64,000 bases of DNA from Eutypa lata (lineage: Eukaryota > Ascomycota > Sordariomycetes > Xylariales > Diatrypaceae), in assembly GCA_022661535.1 (NCBI GenBank), contig JAKULF010000018.1, positions 372,001-436,000 on the forward strand, given 5' to 3'. This document shows positions 59,316 to 64,000 of this stretch, piece by piece. The notes under the pieces were generated by a model, which was not told the origin of the DNA, made no database searches, and saw only the letters and a program-made list of their open reading frames with translations. Both the position numbers and the translations under genes were made by a program. Numbering within the stretch: position 1 is the first letter of the stretch; the number at the start of each line of letters is the position of its first letter.

Positions 59316-62106
59316 ATGGATTCCGCAAATCGCGGTTCGGCTCCTAGATCGAGCCGGAAACGCTCTCGCGCTGGAGGAGATGCCTCTTCTTCCATTGCTG
59401 CTTCGAGCCCTATGCCTTCATCCCCTCCCGCCTTCAACATTGCCCATGGTGGTGATGATGATGACGACATTGAGGAGGAAGCCGAAATTCAAGATGATCT
59501 AGAGGATCTCGACGAGATGGCAGAGGATGATGTCGATCTCTTCAGGGAAGGTTTCGAGCGAGATTACCAAGGAAAGGACCTGAACGACAACTACGAAGAT
59601 ATCGACCTTGACGATGATGGCCAGTTCGACGAGATGAACATCGGTGATAGACGGCAACTGGAGGCTCAGTTGAACCGCAGAGATAGAGAAGTCGCTCGGA
59701 GAAGACGAACAATGCCCGCTTTCCTGGAAGATGACGATGGAGATATCGACCTAACAGCCCAACCTCGTCGACGTCGTCACCACTACGATGAAGACCCAGA
59801 TGAAGATATGGACCAAGATATCATGGACGAAGAGCTTTCCCTCGAAGCTCTACAGGATGTCAAGGCTTCTAGTTTGACTGAATGGGTGTCTCAACCTGCC
59901 GTCCAGCGAACCATCAAGCGAGAATTCAAGGCTTTCTTGACCGAGTACACTGACGAGAGTGGTTCCTCCGTCTACGGTAATCGCATTCGAACACTCGGTG
60001 AGATTAATGCCGAGTCACTTGAGGTCTCGTACGACCATTTGTCCTCTTCAAAGGCCATTCTGGCTTATTTCCTAGCCAATGCACCATCCGAGATGCTCAA
60101 GCTGTTCGATGATGTCGCTTTAGATGTCGTTCTTCTTCACTACCCAGATTACGAACGTATTCACACCGAGATCCACGTTCGTATCTATGATCTGCCCGTT
60201 CACTACACTCTCCGTCAACTGAGACAATCACACTTGAACTGTCTTGTTCGAGTTAGTGGTGTTGTCACTCGACGAACTGGCGTATTTCCTCAGTTGAAGT
60301 ATGTCAAATTCGACTGCATAAAATGCGGTGTGACGCTTGGCCCTTTCCAACAGGAGTCCAATGTCGAAGTCAAAATTTCATTCTGCCAGAACTGTCAATC
60401 GCGTGGTCCATTCAGTCTCAACTCGGAGAAGACGGTCTACCGGAACTACCAGAAACTCACTTTGCAAGAGTCGCCTGGCACAGTCCCGGCTGGTCGTCTA
60501 CCAAGACACCGCGATGTTATTCTGCTGTGGGATCTGATTGACAAAGCCAAGCCTGGAGAGGAAATCGAGATCACCGGTATCTACAGGAACAACTACGATG
60601 CGCAGCTCAACAACCGCAACGGCTTCCCCGTTTTTGCCACCATCCTCGAAGCCAACAATGTCGTCAAGGCGCATGATCAGCTTGCTGGTTTCAGACTTAC
60701 AGAGGAAGACGAGCAGAATATCCGCAAGCTCTCACGTGATCCCCAAATTATCGACAAGATTGTTAACTCGATCGCCCCCAGCATTTACGGGCATGAGGAT
60801 GTCAAGACCGCCATTGCCTTGTCTCTTTTCGGTGGTGTAGCCAAGACAGCCAAAGGCTCACACGTCGTCCGTGGCGACATCAACGTCCTACTTCTCGGTG
60901 ATCCCGGTACAGCCAAGTCCCAAGCCCTCAAGTACGCCGAGAAGACAGCACACAGAGCCGTTTTCGCCACAGGTCAAGGCGCTTCCGCCGTCGGTCTCAC
61001 GGCTAGTGTCCGTCGAGACCCACTGACCAGCGAGTGGACGCTCGAAGGCGGGGCCCTCGTGCTCGCCGACAAGGGCACGTGCCTGATCGACGAGTTCGAC
61101 AAGATGAACGACCAGGACCGGACGTCGATCCACGAGGCCATGGAGCAACAGACCATCTCCATCTCCAAGGCCGGCATCGTGACGACGCTGCAGGCGCGCT
61201 GCGGCATCATCGCCGCCGCCAACCCCATCGGCGGCCGGTACAACTCGACCATCCCGTTCTCCGCCAACGTCGAGCTGACCGAGCCCATCCTGTCGCGTTT
61301 CGACATCCTCTGCGTCATCCGCGACACGGTGGATCCCGAGGAGGACGAGCGCCTCGCGCGCTTCGTAGTCGGGTCTCACAGCCGCAGTCATCCTACCACG
61401 CAATCTGCTGCTGCCGCCGCCGAGGAGAATTCGATGGACGTCGAGCCCGAGTCTGAGGTCGCGAGGGAGAGCCAGGCGGCGATGAAGGCGCAGAAGGAGG
61501 GAGAGATCCCCCAGGAGCTGCTGCGGAAGTATATCCTCTATGCGCGCGAGCACTGCTCGCCTAAGCTGCTCAATATGGATGAGGATAAGGTTGCTCGGTT
61601 GTTCGCTGATATGCGGAGAGAGTCGCTTGCTACGGGCGCGTATCCTATTACTGTAAGTCTAATCAAGTCAAACCATAGGCATCCCCTCCATCCCCTTAAT
61701 ACCATTCACCACCCCACTGCCCTTTTATCCCTATCCCCCCTCCCCCTATCTATCGATATCCATCCCGCAAACCCCAACACGAAGTACAAACGCGCGCTAA
61801 TCACATTTCGTTCTATCCATTTAGGTCCGTCACCTCGAAGCCATCATCCGAATCTCCGAGGCCTTCTGCCGCATGCGGCTGTCGGAGTACTGCCTAGCGC
61901 AGGACATCGACCGCGCCATCGCCGTCACGGTCGAGAGCTTCATCGGTAGCCAGAAGGTCAGCGCCAAGAAGGCGCTCGCGAGGGCCTTCGCCAAGTATAC
62001 GCTGGCTAGACCGGGTGTCGGCGGTTCGAGAAGAGCTGGTGGTGGTGGTAGTGGTGGTGGTGCGAGAGGTTCTGGGAGACGTGCTACTGCTGCTGCTGGG
62101 GCTTGA
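59316..62106 (+). CDS. MCM2: DNA replication licensing factor Mcm2
   Basis: Subunit of the Mcm2-7 replicative helicase, nuclear. Exons 59316..61652 and 61825..62106; the 172-bp intron has a GTAAGT donor and TTAG acceptor, phase 0; 872 residues. The N-terminal 180 residues are a very acidic tail, as in Mcm2 orthologues, where it binds histones H3-H4. A C4 zinc finger has Cys334, Cys337, Cys357 and Cys360. Walker A is GDPGTAKS (528-535), Walker B CLIDEFD (589-595), and the arginine finger SRFD is at 660-663. A variable acidic insertion at about 695-725 precedes the C-terminal winged-helix part ([19 protein letters not shown]), which begins exon 2. The C-terminus is Gly/Arg/Ala-rich. Subfamily Mcm2 is secured by the acidic tail and [18 protein letters not shown]. 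Third-position base use becomes strongly GC after about 61,020. Confidence 0.97.
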
Positions 62107-63800
62107 TGTATCGAATGAGGCAGACTGCATGAAGGAATGGATGGATATGACTTGTAATGATTCGTGATGGTGACGGGGCAGGACTGATGACGAGGAGAAT
62201 AGATGGTTGTGCTGTGCTGCGCTGTACTGAATGAAGGATGATCAGGTGCTGATGAAACGTCCCGAACGAAGGAGGTTGTTGGTATGAGCATAAACACGAG
62301 CACGAGCACGGACACCATGAATTAATGTCCATTTTGTCTGCTGGTCAATGGAGTTGAGGTTATTTGTTCCAAGTATAGCTCGGGTTCGGATACAATGCAA
62401 TACAATGCAGTACTACATTACTACTGTGACCATTTCGATAGACTGGGGGGTTTTCAGTGCATTAAAGTATATATAATTATAGTTATTGTGAGAGAGACTC
62501 GAGCATGCGTTATATGCCCTTATGCGCTCCCTAACAAGGGAGAACTCTAGTCAGCGGGATTATTCGTGATTTGATCACGGACTTATAGATAATAACCCTT
62601 GTTGATCCTTGATGCGACGGCTTGTATGGGATGGTGCGCATCTACCAAGTATAAGCCCATGATAAGGTGAATATGCTAGATTAGGGAATACATTGAATTT
62701 GCAAAGAGGCCCTATGTTGCAGATCTTATTTTGAGTCCGAATAGTATAAATGGTTAGTTAGTCTTGAGGCATATATGTATGTATCTATCATGCCAACCAC
62801 TCTCGGATATCTAGGCCGTTTCTATAGTGATATCCCACCACCTTATCGTGACCTAGTCCCTAGGCATCCATCCTATCCCTAATGCTATAGCTACCTACTA
62901 TCTATCTGCATATCGCACATAGATAGAACCCAATTTCAACAGATCCTATTGTCCTGTTACGTGTCGTAACAAGTCTTTCACTGAAAATGTCTTCCGTAAA
63001 TACGTTAGAACAGTCCTTGGGTCAACGTGGAAATCGACTAGCCTTTGACTTATTCTGCTCAGAATAAAACAGACTCCCATGATATTTCCGGAGTGGGTGG
63101 TGGATATGTACCAGACTAGGGAGTGTCAATGGTTAGGGAGATATAATATATTTCTGTAATATGTACCGATAAAACTGGTGCATGCACGAGTTTATTGGGA
63201 AAATAAACCAAACGCGAGATTATAGTACAGGATCAAAATTACATGTTGTAAAGTAAAGAAGTTTGTGGCGTCTTGAGGTGACATGTCTAATCACGTGACA
63301 CCCCTGGTACGTACCATATTGACTTCATATCAATGTCGGTCACGATACGGATGTTCTATCAGCCTACTTACTGCAGAGGCAAAAATAGATAGGCGTTAGG
63401 ACATTGTTTGATCTATCGTATCGTATTTTCGGTTCTACAAGGTGTTGGTCGAGGGTCATGGAATGCCTGTACCACATAATGCATTCCAATGCTGAGTTTG
63501 TCACGAGTTCAGACCTACCTACTGTACGAAGAACAAATAATGCGAGATATATTCAAGCAGAGACTCTACGTAGCAGTGCATCTTTAAAGCAGCTATCAAG
63601 GCAGTTAAACAGAACCTCTAAGTACGGTGTGAAAAAGAAAGGGGGGAGTTAATTAGCAAATTGTGTTAAAAGAAATGGCAAAAAAATATCCTCAGTCCCT
63701 CAGTGTTGTACCACCCACACGCATATCTGGCAATGAGCCGAAGCCCGACGTTAACGTATTAACATATTCCTGGAAGGTTGGCATGGACGTGGTACCTCAG

Positions 63801-63817
63801 CCCGGTCAAAGACCGGG
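63801..63817. repeat. Perfect 7-bp hairpin (CCCGGTC-AAA-GACCGGG)
   Basis: GC-rich stem with a three-base loop, directly next to the tRNA-like relic. Confidence 0.85.
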
Positions 63818-63820
63818 TAG

Positions 63821-63899
63821 CGCACACACAGGAATCGAACCTGGAGCGTTTGGTAAATAATGTTTCAAGCAAAGACATTAACCACTAGACCACCAAGGC
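63821..63899 (-). tRNA. tRNA-derived relic (pseudo-tRNA or SINE head)
   Basis: On the minus strand an A box (TGGTCTAGTGG) and B box (GGTTCGATTCC) are at near-normal spacing over about 79 nt. The expected acceptor stem does not pair and the T stem has one mismatch (CCAGG/CCTGT). The anticodon arm is unclear. This fits a decayed tRNA copy or the head of a tRNA-derived SINE more than a working tRNA. Confidence 0.45.
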
Positions 63900-64000
63900 C
63901 TTTCTAATTCTTGGAAACATACAACGTTATTGTACTTTATATGGTCAATGCTAAGCATTGACCAATGTCTGTCCATATTGTTAATACCGTCTCCTGGGTA

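Larger units (their letters stand above)
62107..64000. other. Downstream intergenic region to window end
   Basis: About 1.9 kb, AT-rich, with the MCM2 3' end. It contains a hairpin and tRNA-like relic near 63801-63899 (separate entries). ORFs of 65-82 codons near 63.4-63.9 kb carry no motifs. Confidence 0.55.

Noticed and set aside
60888..61553. A 221-codon minus-strand ORF inside MCM2
   Set aside because: Antisense to the ATPase core, low-complexity Leu/Gly/Arg translation.
63404..63860. ORFs of 82 and 65 codons near the window end
   Set aside because: No motif; the second overlaps the tRNA-like relic and hairpin.

Overview
The window is a piece of nuclear chromosome from a filamentous ascomycete, most likely a Sordariomycete. 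The reasons are short introns of about 65 to 200 bp with GTRNGT donors and CTAAC-type branch points, long gene-poor spacers rich in TAGG/TACC words, and a gene complement typical of Pezizomycotina (DUF3425 bZIP factor, family III CoA-transferase, fungal indoleamine dioxygenase, Arylsulfotransferase_2 protein, DUF6923-like secreted protein). Exon structures were built by hand from frame continuity and splice signals; there is no transcript evidence.

Layout. 0-5 kb: a 5'-truncated secreted subtilisin (+), then a CoA-transferase III and a DUF3425 bZIP factor, both on the minus strand. 6.9-13.5 kb: a very large disordered protein (+) with one in-frame TAG, convergent with VPS23 of ESCRT-I (-). 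16.6-18.1 kb: an indoleamine 2,3-dioxygenase (+). 18-22.9 kb: almost empty, except for an intron-containing tRNA-like gene on the minus strand. 22.9-28.2 kb: a sugar-porter MFS gene (+, six exons) convergent with a second MFS gene (-, three exons). 30.5-34.8 kb: an arylsulfotransferase-domain secretory protein (+) convergent with a P-loop sulfotransferase-fold protein (-). 34.8-43 kb: mostly empty, with a decayed gene near 40.2-41.3 kb and a DUF6923-like secreted protein (-) carrying an in-frame TGA. 44.6-46.2 kb: a Cys-rich, Ser/Thr-rich single-pass membrane protein resembling wall-stress sensors (-). 49.5-51.5 kb: a conserved coiled-coil protein (+). 53.1-54.7 kb: a class C beta-lactamase-fold serine hydrolase (+). 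56.7-62.1 kb: a UBR7/mlo2-type E3 ligase (-) and MCM2 (+) in a head-to-head pair sharing a 731-bp promoter. 62.1-64 kb: no protein gene, but a tRNA-derived relic beside a perfect hairpin.

The genes do not form an obvious metabolic cluster. Housekeeping genes (VPS23, MCM2, UBR7, IDO) are mixed with accessory ones (transporters, secreted enzymes, sulfotransferase-like genes). The strongest non-coding signals are a 13-bp perfect inverted repeat made of ACGCG cell-cycle boxes in the MCM2/UBR7 promoter, and the tRNA-like gene with about 100 nt of intron. Three otherwise frame-consistent genes carry in-frame stops that could each come from a C-to-T or G-to-A change. No clearly new multi-gene system was found.
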